A DNA stretch of 64,000 bases from Macrobrachium rosenbergii (GCF_040412425.1 NC_089783.1:41335125-41399124), one strand, 5' to 3'; positions 1 through 18,232 are shown, counted from the first letter of the stretch. Notes: a model not told the origin generated them from the sequence alone. Numbers and translations: made by a program.

Positions 1-320
1 GATCTTAAAAACTCTGAGGCTAGAGGGCTGCGAATTGGCATGCTGATCATCCACCCTCCAATCATCAAACACACCAAACTGCAGCCCTCTAGCCTTAATA
101 GTTTTTATTTTATTTAAGGTTAAAATTAACCATGATCGTGCATCTGGCAACGCGACAACACTGGCCACCACGGCCGGCTGAGAATTTCATGGGCCGCGGC
201 TCATGCAGCATTTTACCGGGACCACCGAAATCTAGATCTGTTTTCGGTGGCCTTGATTATAAGCTGTACAGAAAACTCGATTACGCCGAAGAAACTTCGG
301 CGCATTTTTTGCTTGTTTAG
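1..320 (-). repeat. Dispersed multi-hairpin repeat, copy 1 (cut by window edge)
   Basis: This segment is the reverse complement, with scattered substitutions and small indels, of 23139-23445. It carries three self-complementary parts. GCTAGAGGGCTG near 17-30 pairs with CAGCCCTCTAG at 81-93. CCACCGAAA at 222-230 pairs with TTTTCGGTGG at 241-250. CGCCGAAG (284-291) pairs with CTTCGGCG (295-302). There is no coding sequence; the short frames here are chance. The structure could be a foldback or MITE-like element or a SINE of unknown type. Homology to the second copy is direct observation; the element class is inferred. Confidence 0.85.
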
Positions 321-1120
321 AAATAGCTCAGGACTTTCTTCCCATATCCTTTCGGTTTCACAATAGCCATTATTGTACAGGCTCTGAAGAACGCCGCATA
401 AATTGGATTCTTTATTTAACTTAATGTATTCTTGCAAATGGCACGCTGTACTGGGCTATGGAGATATAAATGAATAACCAGACATTTTGTCTATTTTTAA
501 AAAGAGGCGTTGTAGACAGTGACAATGATGATGAAAGGAATTTCTAAAGAATCCTAGATTACAAAAGAAAGATGTATAGAGTTTTCATCTCGCAGAGTGA
601 ATACAGCCACATTTTTCATTAAGTTTTTCTTTATCCAAATTTCGTATTATAGAAGCTTATTCATAAGGGGGCTTTGACAAATGATAACTTTTATGTATTG
701 TTCAGCGTTATATCTCAAAGCCTTTTCTGAACAGAATTTCTTTTACATCATAGCAATGATATCGAATCATATGTGAGGGTCGGTTTTCTGAGCATTATAT
801 TTTGCAGCACGTTTCGTCTCTTGAATACTGAGTTTAATTTCATTTTAATGTAGATATTGGCAGACATCTGAATAATTACATCATGTTATTAAATGCATTC
901 CGAGAAGCTGCGCCGAGATTTTCTTACGCTTTCTGTCGTAATATAAATGATACCATTTAATATCAATCGAATGAGAATAAGAGGAACACGTTATAATAAA
1001 AATAAATTCAAGGTGTAGTTGAATAAAACCAAGGAAGCATATATTCTTCCGTTTCTTAATCTTTATGTTTGTCATTTGTTTCTTTGTCACTGTTATATAA
1101 ACTAAGGAAAGTAAACTCTT

Positions 1121-1121
<1 letters not shown>
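321..1121. other. AT-rich sequence without recognisable feature
   Basis: The interval between the left-end repeat and the first (AAT)n tract has frequent stops in all frames and no repeat relationship that I can see within the window. Confidence 0.5.

Positions 1122-1191
<70 letters not shown>
1122..1191. repeat. (AAT)n microsatellite
   Basis: About 23 near-perfect trinucleotide units. An asparagine-run frame across it is only a translation of the repeat. No retroelement 3' end is recognisable just upstream. Confidence 0.97.
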
Positions 1192-1192
<1 letters not shown>

Positions 1193-1467
1193 GTCATTTA
1201 TATAAATATTTTGAGAGACATAAACGGGAAGTAAATGAAATAATTCTATTTAACATTTCTACGTAATATTATCTTTCAAGAAACACTGAAATTAAGATGC
1301 AGTAGTAAAGGATGAAGAGGATGCCAATGTAATTCTGTGTTCACAATCGTACGCTTCTAGAATATGCTTTGTTTAAAGTGAACACACTTAGAATTTACTA
1401 TTATATTCGTATTACTTCGATGTACCATTTACTAACAATTGACTGAGATTTTCTCCAAATGTAACGA

Positions 1468-1470
<3 letters not shown>

Positions 1471-1563
<93 letters not shown>
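1471..1563. repeat. (AT)n microsatellite
   Basis: An uninterrupted 93-bp alternating tract. The poly-YI frame crossing it is not a gene. Confidence 0.98.
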
Positions 1564-1564
<1 letters not shown>

Positions 1565-1740
1565 CGCCTATGTTTACATATCAATAAAATCACCCAAAGA
1601 GAGAAAACAAATAACATTTCCACGAATTCAATGTTCCGTTAAAAAAAAAAAAAGGGTAGTCAACAAAATTACTAAATGATAGGTGTGTATCTTAAATGCT
1701 ATAACTGAGTTCTTTCAGTCACCATTCATCAATTTATTAC

Positions 1741-1743
<3 letters not shown>

Positions 1744-1809
<66 letters not shown>
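1744..1809. repeat. (AT)n microsatellite
   Basis: A 66-bp perfect alternating tract, 180 bp from the preceding one. Confidence 0.98.
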
Positions 1810-6189
<4,380 letters not shown>

Positions 6190-6505
6190 AGTTATGTAGC
6201 AGAGTGGCTGACGGAATACGAAATACAGAGATATACGGAATGTAGGGTTGAAAAGCTTATTTAAGAGAAAGGATATAATTATCAGTATTTTGAAAAGGTT
6301 CCGTCATGTGGAGAAAAATGGTGTCTGGTAGGTTGATGGAAAGAGTCTATAATTCGTAAGCGTTAGAAGGGAAGAGGAGAGGAAGACCTGGGAAGGGTAT
6401 ATAGATGCTGCAAAAAAAGGTACGAGAAAATAAATGACCTAAACATTCTGGAAACTTTACAGTGTTTGCAAGATAAAAGGGAATGGCGCCGCTTATTAGT
6501 TTTAT
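6190..6505 (+). pseudogene. Decayed C-terminus of a non-LTR retrotransposon reverse transcriptase
   Basis: Read across several frameshifts and stops, the plus strand keeps the typical end of arthropod endonuclease/reverse-transcriptase ORFs. There is an RFRHVEK block near 6296 (family form RWFGHVER). A basic GKRRGRP block lies near 6367-6390, followed by an LNILETLQCLQDKREWRRLL block near 6438-6500 that matches the conserved tail with its terminal REWRR. In the family this region follows the RT and thumb domains of RTE/Jockey-like ORF2 proteins. No RT palm motif lies upstream, so this is a 5'-truncated relic. The element family beyond non-LTR is uncertain. Confidence 0.62.
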
Positions 6506-8710
6506 GCGCAGATGTATGAAACAGCTAGTTTTCATGGAATTCTCTGGCCAAGTTGTTCATCCAGGATTCAATAATCAAAGTGAAAATGTGGCAGCAGTCG
6601 TCGTCTTTTTATCTGGGAAGGGGGGGGGGAACCCTTCTTAAGGGAGATGACTTTATTTTGAATGATGTGACATTTAGCCTTACACAGCAGTAAGGTAATA
6701 TGAGCTGTGTCACAACGTTCTTAAGTGCATTCCTGGATGAATGTCCTGTCTGTTAACTTCGTTGTACAATTCAAGAAACACGCACAAGGAAGATTTTACT
6801 TATTATTTTAACATAGTTTAATATCTACTCTTGATTTCTAATATGAATGCTCTTGAGGCCCCTGTGCTCTTAATGACTTGAAAATAATTCGTTTCATGAG
6901 TGACATTTTATATCAACTTTACACTTTTTCTTATTTCTTGTCTTTGATAGGAAAATGGATACAGGTCTACATTCATCCCATCCTTTTTAAAAGTCATCTT
7001 AAAAAAAAAAGTAAAACATCAACACATTAATACTAAATTCAAATAGTTATAGGTCTATTCAACGTTTGTAGATGAAGAGGAAAAAATATGGTGGAGCTGT
7101 GAAGAAGGAAAGTACCATTATTATGGCCTCCAGTGCAAGCAGGATTGGTTGTTATCTGTGGCAGGTGAAAAATAATATTCGAAAAAACGAAATACTAGGA
7201 AAAACAAATGTACTGAAGCAACAGGACGTTAATATGATGAAAAGGACACTGAGCAGAACACAAAAAAGTCAATATTCGAAATACGCAGATACAAAAAGAA
7301 GAGAAGCTTACCGCTTTATAAAACCCTGTCACTAAGGACGGAGTTGTTGTAACAAAGGAGGACATTCTGGGGTACCAAGTGCAGAAGCAGAACGCATGAA
7401 AACGACTTCATTACCAGAACAATGAGACTGAGGAGAAAGAATAAAAATGAAAGAAGAAATTCGCAAGGCACATACAGCCAAGGACAGAATGTTCGTATTT
7501 TGCACGTACTGATGACGGCGAGAAAGGAAGTGGTAAAGCATTTACATATACGGTGAGAAAAAGTGTAGCTATGGGTGTCATTTTATTTTAATAAAACTGT
7601 TGAACACACAAACTAATCGTGTAAAAGGGTCAATGTTTTGGATCGCATATATATTTTATTCTTTCAGGAAACAACAGCTCTCTCTCTCTCTCTCTCTCTG
7701 CATACCAGTTTTTCAGAATCATCTGTTCTGTGATTCGCCCATTCTTTTTCTTTCCATTACCTTTTCGCATAGAAAATTTGCCTTCTCCTACCAAATGTAC
7801 AGACCATCTCTCTCTCTCTCTCTCTCTTCCTTTTATTACCATTTTCTTAATGAAGCTAACATTCTTTCGTGATATTTTTCCCGTACTCTGTATTAGTATA
7901 TCTTTTATCTGAATTTGGAAATGTCTTCTCTCATATATCATATATAATAACATGTATCAGATCATATAGATCACGAGTCTTCTCACAACTGATCTATTGC
8001 CAACGATTCACTGGCACTAAAAAGTAATAGCAGCACTTCCCAGTACAGCATCCAAATTAATGTATTCATAGAATATCACACATATATCATTCTGGCAAAG
8101 CTTTGCTTCATGAATTATAGAAATACTTGCCGGCAGTCAAAGGTGTTTTCCTTTCATTAGCATATATGCGGGTGGTGCAATTTAAAACGATTACCGCTCG
8201 CTGCCTTTCCGTCCAATTTCGAAAATTAATTAATCTGAAGAATTTTTCTGTACAGTATTTTAGCTTGAACGTCCCTACGGACAAATTGCAGGTGTTAACT
8301 ACACCAGAGTAATTCTTCAAAGATAAATATGTATCATGAATTAATGCTATATTATTGAGTGCAGCCAACCATTATTAAAAAAAAGTTATTTAAAGGATTC
8401 ATGATATGAAATCTCATATCAGAACGTCTTGCCACCCAGTCTGGATATATTAGAGAAGAAACCCTCAATGACGTAAATGTAAATATATATTAGAAATATA
8501 TATATACAAAGCGAGAGCTTTCGAAAACTTGCCCGATCCTTCTAACCATTGTGGATTTCTTCACCATTTTAGTGAGCCATGCTACTATTTGATTTTTATA
8601 AATTGGATATGTTAAAAACTAAATTTATGAATTATGAAATGTTCCATTGATGAAAATCTCTTTGAATGGTCTAGCTGGTTAAATAGTGGACCTAAAAATA
8701 AAAATCATTA
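6506..8710. other. AT-rich sequence with two short (CT)n tracts
   Basis: Contains a G10 run at 6620-6629, (CT)n at 7678-7699 and (CT)n at 7807-7827. A basic 87-codon frame at 7072-7335 (+) has no recognisable domain and is probably chance. Confidence 0.5.
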
Positions 8711-9006
8711 TTTTAACCCTCACACATGCAAGAGATATGCTGTTCCTTCACTGAAGACAATTCGTGTATTAAATAGTATATTTGCTCGAACCACTGTGAA
8801 ATATTCGTATTTGATAAAACAAAGGAAAAGTTGGTACTCAGCAAAGAAATAAAAAAAAAATTGGTTAAGGGTTTATCCACACTACAGCACAGCATGTCCA
8901 AAATTCACGTCGGCAACCTTGTCGCACATATGTCATAAAAATGTTTAACCCTCACACTTGAAGGAGATATGCTGTTCTTTCATTGAAGACAATTCGTGCA
9001 TCATAA
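8711..9006 (+). repeat. Direct repeat, two copies of a ~62-bp unit
   Basis: 8711-8772 and 8943-9004 align over TTTAACCCTCACAC, then GAGATATGCTGTTC, then GAAGACAATTCGTG, with a few substitutions and a period of about 232 bp. This is a local segmental duplication with no coding potential. Confidence 0.8.
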
Positions 9007-9283
9007 GATCCTCCACTATGATCTCTTCACTCCTGGGAAAGTGCATTTATACAATCAAATGTAACATATCGGGCAAGATAATCTGGGAAGTACAAGTTAT
9101 ATGTATCTTTGGTTTCATTCTCGATTCAACAGTTAGATAATGAGTGAGACAGTGAATATTTTTGTTTTTCAACTGCTTCTAAGCGTGTTAGCCGTGAGGA
9201 CTTGGTGTTCTTGTAAAGTATATGTATATGCATAAGCATATACATATATGTGTTTCTGTATGTACAGTACGTATGCATGTATG

Positions 9284-9286
<3 letters not shown>

Positions 9287-9358
<72 letters not shown>
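9287..9358. repeat. (AT)n microsatellite flanked by GTATG/TGTATG imperfect units
   Basis: A 72-bp TA tract with degenerate ATGTATGT sequence on both sides (9222-9286 and 9359-9385). Confidence 0.95.
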
Positions 9359-9364
<6 letters not shown>

Positions 9365-9385
9365 GTGTGTATGTATATATATACA

Positions 9386-10413
9386 AAATGTAATATTATA
9401 TATATAATAAGAGGAACAGAGAACGTGAGAGAGATTCCAGGTAACGATGCTGTAACTATGTGAATTTCAAATATAAAACAATTTAATTACCTTTAATAAA
9501 CGAACAAATTATTCGCATTTCATTCACGAGAAGACCACGAGAGAATATAATGGTTTAAACCCCGCTGCCACTATTGTTTGCTTAATGTATAGGTCATCGT
9601 AAGTGTTTTGGGGGAATTAAGTTGAATCAGTATACTAAAGAAGCCCCTCATGATGCATCTATGTAGCCAGTAGTCAGTTGCCCTCTACTGAAACGGTGAG
9701 AGAAAATGTATGTTAATTTGCCAGTGCTGTAAATGTTCCGTAGAATCTGCGTCGTCAAAGCAAAAATGATCTATAGAAAACTGTCATCTTTTATTGAGGT
9801 TTATTTTGTTTTAATCTATCTTGAAGAACACAAACATTAAAATGAATTTCAACTGCGCGTCTACATTCTTAGGACTTTCAAGATCAATGAGGAAAAAAGC
9901 TAAATTAAAAAACTTAAAAATCGATGGGCAGCACCGAAATACTCAATTTAGCAAGACAATGATAAAAGCAAAGAATAACTGAAGGAATTTAAAAGCAGTA
10001 CCAAATACACAATTTCTAAAGACAATAACAGGCAATAAGAATAAATTACAGCATTTAAAGGCACACATCATAAAGAAGCATTTCTCAACGAAACTTAGTG
10101 ACCAGCTTCGCCGAGTCGAAACCTCACTGTGCAACCAATAGCATCATCCACTGGTCTTTCCTGGCGGTACTGAATAATTTCCGTTAACACCGCCATCCCA
10201 CAGACCCAGACAATCCGACAATATACATTCTAAATCCTTTTTCAAATGTTTTCTGAGATTTCACTTCATAAATTCAGAAATGCTGGATATATTACAAACC
10301 AAACGCTTCTACCGCTTCATCAGATATTCTCATTTCTCCGTTTATGTGTTGGCAAAAAAAATTTTTCTTTAGTCCACTGCATCAGACTTTACTGTCGTAT
10401 GGCACTGAGGTAT

Positions 10414-10418
<5 letters not shown>
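9386..10418. other. Unannotated sequence
   Basis: No repeat or gene signature seen. Short frames at 9943-10134 and 10246-10473 are not supported. Confidence 0.45.

Positions 10419-10467
<49 letters not shown>
10419..10467. repeat. (CT)n microsatellite
   Basis: A perfect 49-bp dinucleotide tract. Confidence 0.98.
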
Positions 10468-10469
<2 letters not shown>

Positions 10470-10593
10470 GTGAAATCAACGGGAGTCGATGTTCTCAGCA
10501 CGAATTCAAATAACACTTTTCTACTCGTACTTTTACCACGGTAGGTAAATGACTTTATTAACACTTCATGTTGAAGCCTGGGCTAGAAATTTC

Positions 10594-11082
10594 TTATGGG
10601 TAGATTAAAGCCTTAAAAAAAAACTTCAATTTCTCGTAGATGCAACCTAATACAATATGGTGGTGTTTATTTCTTATGTAGATGTGTTGTATAGTTTTAT
10701 AATTACTCGCAAACCGATTTCCGACAGTACCATTTGGACGCCAAACGAGGTCACAATTTACTATGAGTTCTGTGAAAATATGCCAATCGAGAACATTGTG
10801 AACAGTCCCAACATCAGTGAGAGTATGCAGAGTTCTTGCATTACAGTGAAAGTGTAATGTCTCAGTTTTTAAAGTAACGTTCTCATCCTCGTAAACTTCA
10901 AATTGAAGATATATTTTCCTGCTTCGTAGCAGATGATACGTTCGATTCTTTTTAATACCTTGTAGACCACCGATCAAGGAATAGTAATTAAGTATTAGCT
11001 CCGCTTTGGTATGAATAAATAAAGTCCATGTGTGCCTATTCAGAGCTTTTGCAAGATTATAAATATTAGTCAAGTGATACAT
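10594..11082 (-). CDS. Unrecognised 162-codon open reading frame
   Basis: This is the longest open frame in the window not built from simple repeat. The start chosen is the first Met of the frame (11082), and it ends at the first stop near 10594. The residues are of mixed composition (His, Asn, Tyr, Ile-rich; few Cys) with no signal peptide, no obvious membrane helix and no motif that I recognise. An internal stretch around residues 75-130, including a TDVGTVHNVLDWHIF block and an LVWRPNGTVGN block, looks protein-like rather than low-complexity. It could be an exon, a retrocopy or a decayed element protein; chance is also possible in AT-rich DNA. I cannot assign a function. Confidence 0.3.
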   Translation of the reverse strand: MYHLTNIYNLAKALNRHTWTLFIHTKAELILNYYSLIGGLQGIKKNRTYHLLRSRKIYLQFEVYEDENVTLKTETLHFHCNARTLHTLTDVGTVHNVLDWHIFTELIVNCDLVWRPNGTVGNRFASNYKTIQHIYIRNKHHHIVLGCIYEKLKFFFKALIYP

Positions 11083-11254
11083 AAACTTGGGGATTGATTA
11101 TAAAGATCATAAAAAGGTGACTATAAAGCCCACCTAATTACCAAAATTGGAATACAAAAACAGTTGGAATGACATTAAATACTGAATTATAACGAAGGGA
11201 AAACAACAAATTTGAGTCCCCAAGAGAATACAGAAATGTACTCTGGTTAAGAAT

Positions 11255-11262
11255 TCCTCCTC

Positions 11263-11330
<68 letters not shown>
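11255..11330. repeat. Compound (TCC)n-(TC)n microsatellite
   Basis: Four TCC-type units run into a 65-bp TC tract, consistent with one tract giving rise to the other by slippage. Confidence 0.97.
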
Positions 11331-11334
<4 letters not shown>

Positions 11335-13317
11335 TCCTTCTGTTTCTGTCAATCAGAAACAAGTGCTTTGTTTCGATGTACTATACTGTCAAGACAATTG
11401 TGTTCATGGATACATAAGACATGATATTTGTTGAGCATACTGTATGTCAGAGACGTTTGAAAATACTTTGACTCTTAATGGTGATAAATCTATATTCAAC
11501 GATCAGGAGATTCTTCAAGCTCCCCCTACCGCCATCCCGAGTTGAATAAAGTAATTAGATTAAAGGTCTTGTAGAAACAAAGTAAGATTAGTTTTATACA
11601 AATATTTCATTGAATATCATGAAATAAGAATATCTTACAAATAAAGAACAGACTATATATAAGTTGCCGTAGACTTGATAGTTAAGACGTTTTTGTTTGC
11701 CTTATAGTTGAAGATATCTAAGATTCAAAAGGATTTAAATTACATGATGTTTGTGTTATCTCTATAACGCACTGTTACAGACTGTGACTCAAGAGCACAC
11801 AATTTGTATTGCGATATGCTCCTAGGAACTTCATCCTATCATGCCAGGTGAATTTACAATAACCGTTACCTGGGACGTATTTGGGTCACGCATTTCATCT
11901 TAGATTAATAATCCTTTGGTTCATGTCGCTCTGTTGTATTGTGGAACTTATGCATGCGGTATATTACAATGGATATGAACTGGGACGCACACAGTTTAAA
12001 CAAACGTTGCCTGCACCCACTGAAAAGACTGCAAAACCAAAAGTGCATATATAAAGGAAAACAGAAATAACAAAGATGTGAGATCGGGAAAGGAAATACC
12101 TCATTTACTAAGGAAATCAAGGGACACAGGTCAGGAATTACTTAAGATCAGCAACTACAGCAACAGTGACAGAATATGAATACGAGATGGTAATAACAGT
12201 ACATAAAAAGGCCTTAGATACTGAACAACAGATATTTTTTTGCAGATCACACCTTAACTTTAACATTACAAAGAAATCCATACCATATATTATCACTTGT
12301 CAGGTTAAACATTGCTATAGAGCTGCTAAACAACAAAGAGAAATGAGGGTGATAAGGTAAGAAAGTAAAAGCAATGAAGCAAGAAGGTCCATTCAAGATT
12401 CAGTTAGTTATTGTTCACTGCCAGGAATATTGAGTATATTCTTTTGTTTTCTTCAAGACGAATATAGCTATGATATAAGGTGGAAAAACCCTGTTATTGC
12501 TGAAAATATTTTGGCTAACTTATACAGGTATCTTTTTTCGTCCTTTGAAGACTGTTGGAAAGATATTTACAACATTATACTTTCTAGTGGGAGGATATTA
12601 CTATCACGAAAATGTTTAAAAAAGAGAAGGTTTTTTTTATTTTAAATGGAATAAACGATATGCAAGTAATAGAGCTATTTTTATCCATGATAGTATAAAA
12701 TTATTTTTTTTTTTTAATTATTTGCTCTCAAGAAAAACAGCTTGGTTATGTCATTTCAAGGAATTTCATAGCAGAAAATTTGCTAATAACGAGTAAATGT
12801 GACTTAACTAATTATATTACAGGAAAAAAATAGTCCCAAAATTCGTAGGTATGATGATTCTGATTATCTTCCTATCGGTTGTTTGTTTGACCTTAAAGTG
12901 GAATGAGAGGTCTGATGTGGAGACCTGAATTCTATAGAGCCAACTGTTTAATGAAAATGCCATTCAGCTTTTTTTGTCTAGTGAATATTTGTGAATGTAA
13001 AACTTAAATTTGTTTTGGCAAAAGCTCGCATTTCGTTTTATTGCCACTTACTTAGAAGCATACGTCTAAAGAGAGTTCAATTTTTCTTAATTCCAGATAA
13101 TAAGCTAAATACTGTCCTCACAAATAAAAAAAAAAACTGTCTTAATGACTCCAAGTCTTGTCAAACACTATCCTCTTTCCCACAACCATAAAAAAAACAG
13201 TTCCCCTGAAGACGTAAACAGATTCAGGACAACGGAAATGAGGAAGGATTTTCCACTTGTTCTTCGTTGCCAAAAATATTTGCGGAACTAATTATATTAT
13301 ATATATACACATATATG

Positions 13318-13320
<3 letters not shown>
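11331..13320. other. Unannotated AT-rich sequence
   Basis: Scattered homopolymer T and A runs near 12700 and 13130, but no repeat family, RNA gene or supported coding frame. Confidence 0.45.

Positions 13321-13401
<81 letters not shown>
13321..13401. repeat. (AT)n microsatellite
   Basis: An 81-bp alternating tract, preceded by imperfect ACATATATGTAATAT. Confidence 0.98.
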
Positions 13402-13403
<2 letters not shown>

Positions 13404-13646
13404 ATACATATGGAAGACATTCGTCGAAATGAATACTGATGCAATTTAAAAAAGGCATATCCTTTCAAGAACAGATCCTACCTCTACAAAACAGAATCTC
13501 CTCTCTCGAAAAATGCAGACAAGACATGCACGATAATTCTCTCAGCCAACAAAAACGAGTTAGGAACCCTTTAAGGATCTACGTATTCAAGTATGAAACA
13601 CCCACAAACACATACTCTAGTTATATATGCATGTATGTATGTAATA

Positions 13647-13852
<206 letters not shown>

Positions 13853-14564
13853 ATTATATGGATTTAACGTATATGCATACGAATATGTACGTGACTATAC
13901 CTGAAAGAATTTGTAAATTCGGAATCAGATATTAGGATGCAGTTGGACTGATACTGTAAGGAAAATAACTGAAGGAGACCGAGATGTTTTGGACACGCAC
14001 TTCCCATAATCCCTGGGAGAACAGCACATGACAGTGTCAGCTGGGATTCTGTGGGCACCAGAGGAGTTGGAATATCCAGAACTACTTGGATGAGACCTGA
14101 CATGGCAGGTTGGTGATAAGTGGAGATTTGTGTTATGACAAGGTATGGCAAATTTTTCAAATAATCTTAATATAATTTACGCTTTTGATATTTCATAACA
14201 GAAATAGTAATGAATGTCCGGAGTTTCATGATTCTCCTAAACCAAGATTTTTATTTTATAGCTTTCAATTTCAATTGAAGAAAATCACTGTTTAGGAATA
14301 AACAAAAATTTAACAATGTAGAAAATTAAGATTACTGTTAGGAAGAAATAACAATGGCCGTAAATCATCATTGTCTAAAAAAGCTTGTATCATTCCATAT
14401 AAAACTGCACTTTAATGATAGTATATAAAAAAACAGACTGACCGACGTATCTTACGCAAAAGATTCATTTAGAATAGTTTACCCTGACTGATCCAAGTGA
14501 TAATAAAGTCGAAATTACTTTTTCCTTCCGGGAGTGCAGAATGCTCTCCACAACGCGAGTGAAT

Positions 14565-14684
14565 AATTGAGGCTATCAGTCGAGAAACATGCCAAGCGCC
14601 ATCCTGGGTCAAAGTATTTTTTAATTTAATTTATTATATTTTAAAAATGGCACTTGGCATGTTTCTCGACTGAAAAGCTCAATT
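14565..14684. repeat. Inverted repeat, 38-bp arms, 44-bp loop
   Basis: 14565-14602 and 14647-14684 are reverse complements apart from about four mismatches. The shared core is CAGTCGAGAAACATGCCAAG. The loop is AT-rich. It is a possible MITE-like foldback, and no target duplication is evident. Confidence 0.9.
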
Positions 14685-14744
14685 GTACTCCCGAGATGAA
14701 CATGATTTAGATTACCCGACATAGCGTCGATGGGAAGCAAAATG

Positions 14745-14769
14745 TGAGAGAGAGAGAGAGAGAGAGAGT
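14745..14769. repeat. Short (GA)n microsatellite
   Basis: About 12 units, with one TGAG imperfection at its 3' end. Confidence 0.95.
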
Positions 14770-15095
14770 GAGAGGATATACGAAAAAGAGAATAAGAAAA
14801 ATAATGGATTTGCTTCCGATGTTTCTATTTAAATTCTGGCCCTATTCCTATTGTCTCTGATTATTTTCTTTTGTTTTTTTTTCTACACCAAATAACAACT
14901 ACAGTGCCAAAGGGCATATTTCAAAATCTATTCCAATTCTTGGAAATCGTTAATCCATTTCCATATTGCTTTAGCTTGTTTTCATTTTTACCTGCAAGCT
15001 GGTACATATATCCCTAGCATGCCTTTCTATAATGCACAGCCCTGATTTTTTCGAAAGAAAAACTACATTTGTAATAATAAATAAATTATATAATA

Positions 15096-15099
<4 letters not shown>

Positions 15100-15146
<47 letters not shown>
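15100..15146. repeat. (TA)n microsatellite
   Basis: A 47-bp tract following an AATAATAAATAAAT run. Confidence 0.96.
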
Positions 15147-15152
<6 letters not shown>

Positions 15153-15418
15153 TGCATGCGTTTGTGTGCAAGGTAAAGTTAGGTGAATAAAAAATATGAG
15201 TTTCTATCGCACGGTTTTTTACGCTGGAATTCAATAGGCGCAAAATTAAAAGCAATATTTTTCTCAATAAAATTGCCTCTGAAGCTCTGAATCTGAGTTT
15301 AATTTCATTTTTCATTCATTCACGTCTGATAGCGCTTCTAACAATTCATTTTTCAAACGGGTATCTCGGGTTTATTTTATAGCCAATCTGTTCAATAAAA
15401 TATAAATTTGTAATTGAT

Positions 15419-15419
<1 letters not shown>

Positions 15420-15487
<68 letters not shown>
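15420..15487. repeat. Compound (TC)n-(TA)n microsatellite
   Basis: TC for about 53 bp switches to TA for about 15 bp without a spacer. Confidence 0.97.
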
Positions 15488-15619
15488 CTATAATTTGTAA
15501 GCTTTTAACATCATTGAAAATAGTGTATATTATTCAAAATAAGTGTTTTCTAAAACATATTATCTGCAACTCTCTTGTGAGCAGTTACTTACTATTCCAA
15601 ATAGACTTTTATTCTAGTT

Positions 15620-16509
<890 letters not shown>

Positions 16510-16527
16510 TCCGTACTTCTGCATTTC

Positions 16528-18024
16528 GCTCCAGGGACGTTAAGAAAATTCTGGATAATCTTGATAGCTGGGGTGGAGAAGATCCTGATGGTTTCTTCCC
16601 TTTGTTTTTTTGTTTTTTTTTTTTAAGTTTCAAGTGTGTTGTCTCCCATGATTACTAGATTTTATAGATTTTTAAGTCGACGTACTGTAATATCTTTGTG
16701 GATGAGCGTAAGCTTAGTAATACAGTGCCTGTTCCAAAGGGTAGCATATCTGCAGACTGCAGTAACTGCAGGGTAATCTCTATTTTCCCTGTGCTCTCCA
16801 AAGTTGCTGGAAAACTTAAGCCACTATTTAAGTATGAGGAATCTAAAGACTTGTTAGCCGATGGTCAATATGCATAAAGGGAGCAGATGGGTACCTGCGA
16901 TGCTCTTCTAGACTCGACATGCCATTTGCAAGAGAATCTTGATAAGCGTTTTGAGTGCAGTGTAATTCAAATAGATTTTTGTGCTGCTTTCGATTTCGTA
17001 AATCACAAGGCACTCATATATAAACTTCAGAATCTTGGTGGATATGTTTTAGGATTACTTCAAGATTTCCTGCAGGTAGGCAGCAGCGAGTTCCTGTAGA
17101 CGGGACCTTTAGTGAACTACGACCTATTGTGTCTGGAGTTCCACTCGGCAGAGTTCTTGGTCCACTGTTATTTTTAATGTATGCAAGTGATATGGTTGTA
17201 GGCCTGGAAAACAAGACTGTTCAGTATGCCGAAGATACAACACTTCTACGTGTAGTAAAGTCTCTACTTATGAAAAATGAAGCTGCCCTCAGCCTCACTC
17301 GGGACATGGACCGGATCAGGAACGGTGCAGTCGGTGGGGTACGAGGCTGAACTCCAATAAAACGAAAATACTAGTGATTAGCAGATCTCGTACGGATTTC
17401 CCACCCCATCCCTCCAATTAGGTGGATGGAATTTTGCTGATTGAGTCTGAAGCTTTAACTGTCGTAGGTGTAACTTTTGACTAACATCTAACTTTTGAGA
17501 AACATCTAATGAAAGTTTCAGCAAATGCCTCACGAAAGTTAGTTGTTGTTCGTAAGGTCTCATATATTTATAAGAGTGATAAAATGAATGCAATCTGTTT
17601 AAGGTCATCTGTGCTTCCTTTCCTGGAATACTGTTCTCCGGTGTGGATGTCTGCTTCTGCCAGAGATTCATCTCTTTTAAACAGAGTGGTTTGTAGTGGT
17701 AGGTTTCTGTTCCTTAATAGTAGCAGTTATAACTTGGACCATCCACGGATGGTCTCTTGTTTGTTACTTTTTCATAAGTTTTATTTCAACTGAGATCTGT
17801 CACATTCACAACTGATCCTCGATCCCCATTATCTGCCGAGAGCAACCTGATTCGCTGAACAGCAGCAGCACCAATATCCAGTAAGTGTGCCTCAGTGTCG
17901 AACTTCTCAGTTCCAAAGGTCCTTTATTCCTCACACTGTTTGACTGTGGAAAAGCCTCCCAGAGGATGTCGTGCAATTGGAACTTCAGAAGTTCAAGCGA
18001 AAATGCAATGCATTACTACCCTAA
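16528..18024 (+). pseudogene. Broken reverse transcriptase of a Jockey/CR1-like non-LTR element
   Basis: The reading frame is recoverable only with frameshifts and stops. In order it shows a pre-RT block (LDNLDSWGGEDPDGFFPLF) near 16538-16600, interrupted by a T/G-rich run at 16598-16624. Next comes a finger block with VISIFPVLSKVAGKL near 16770-16815, where family members have RPISI. RT motif A reads IDFCAAFDFVNH at 16971-17006, and motif B reads SGVPLGRVLGPLLF near 17131-17172, where the family has SGVPQGSVLGPLLF. The catalytic box is YAED at 17225-17236 instead of YADD. A C-terminal LPFLEYCSPVW block sits near 17613-17645, and a terminal LPEDVVQLELQKFKRK block ends at a TAA at 18022-18024. 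The in-frame stop after GGQYA-like sequence near 16875, the poly-T and the YAED change show that it is dead. Confidence 0.88.
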
Positions 18025-18230
18025 TACTATTCTTCCTGTATTTTAATACATTTTTATCTATTTATCTGTTCATTAATTTATTTTTTCTGTTTTAATAAGT
18101 GGGATCTCTTCTTTCTGTATTTTCCTTTACTTCCTCTTATGTCTTCCTAATGAACACCATATTCTTTGGAAGCTTGAATTTCAAGTCAATGGCTCCTTTG
18201 GGCTTGTTCCAAATGAATAGATTTCATCTG

Positions 18231-18232
<2 letters not shown>

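Noticed and set aside
13864..14160. 98-codon minus frame, and a plus-strand RTTWMR-like stretch suspected to be an RT tail
   Set aside because: The match to retroelement C-termini is a few residues only, without the REWRR-type ending seen at 6.2-6.5 kb.
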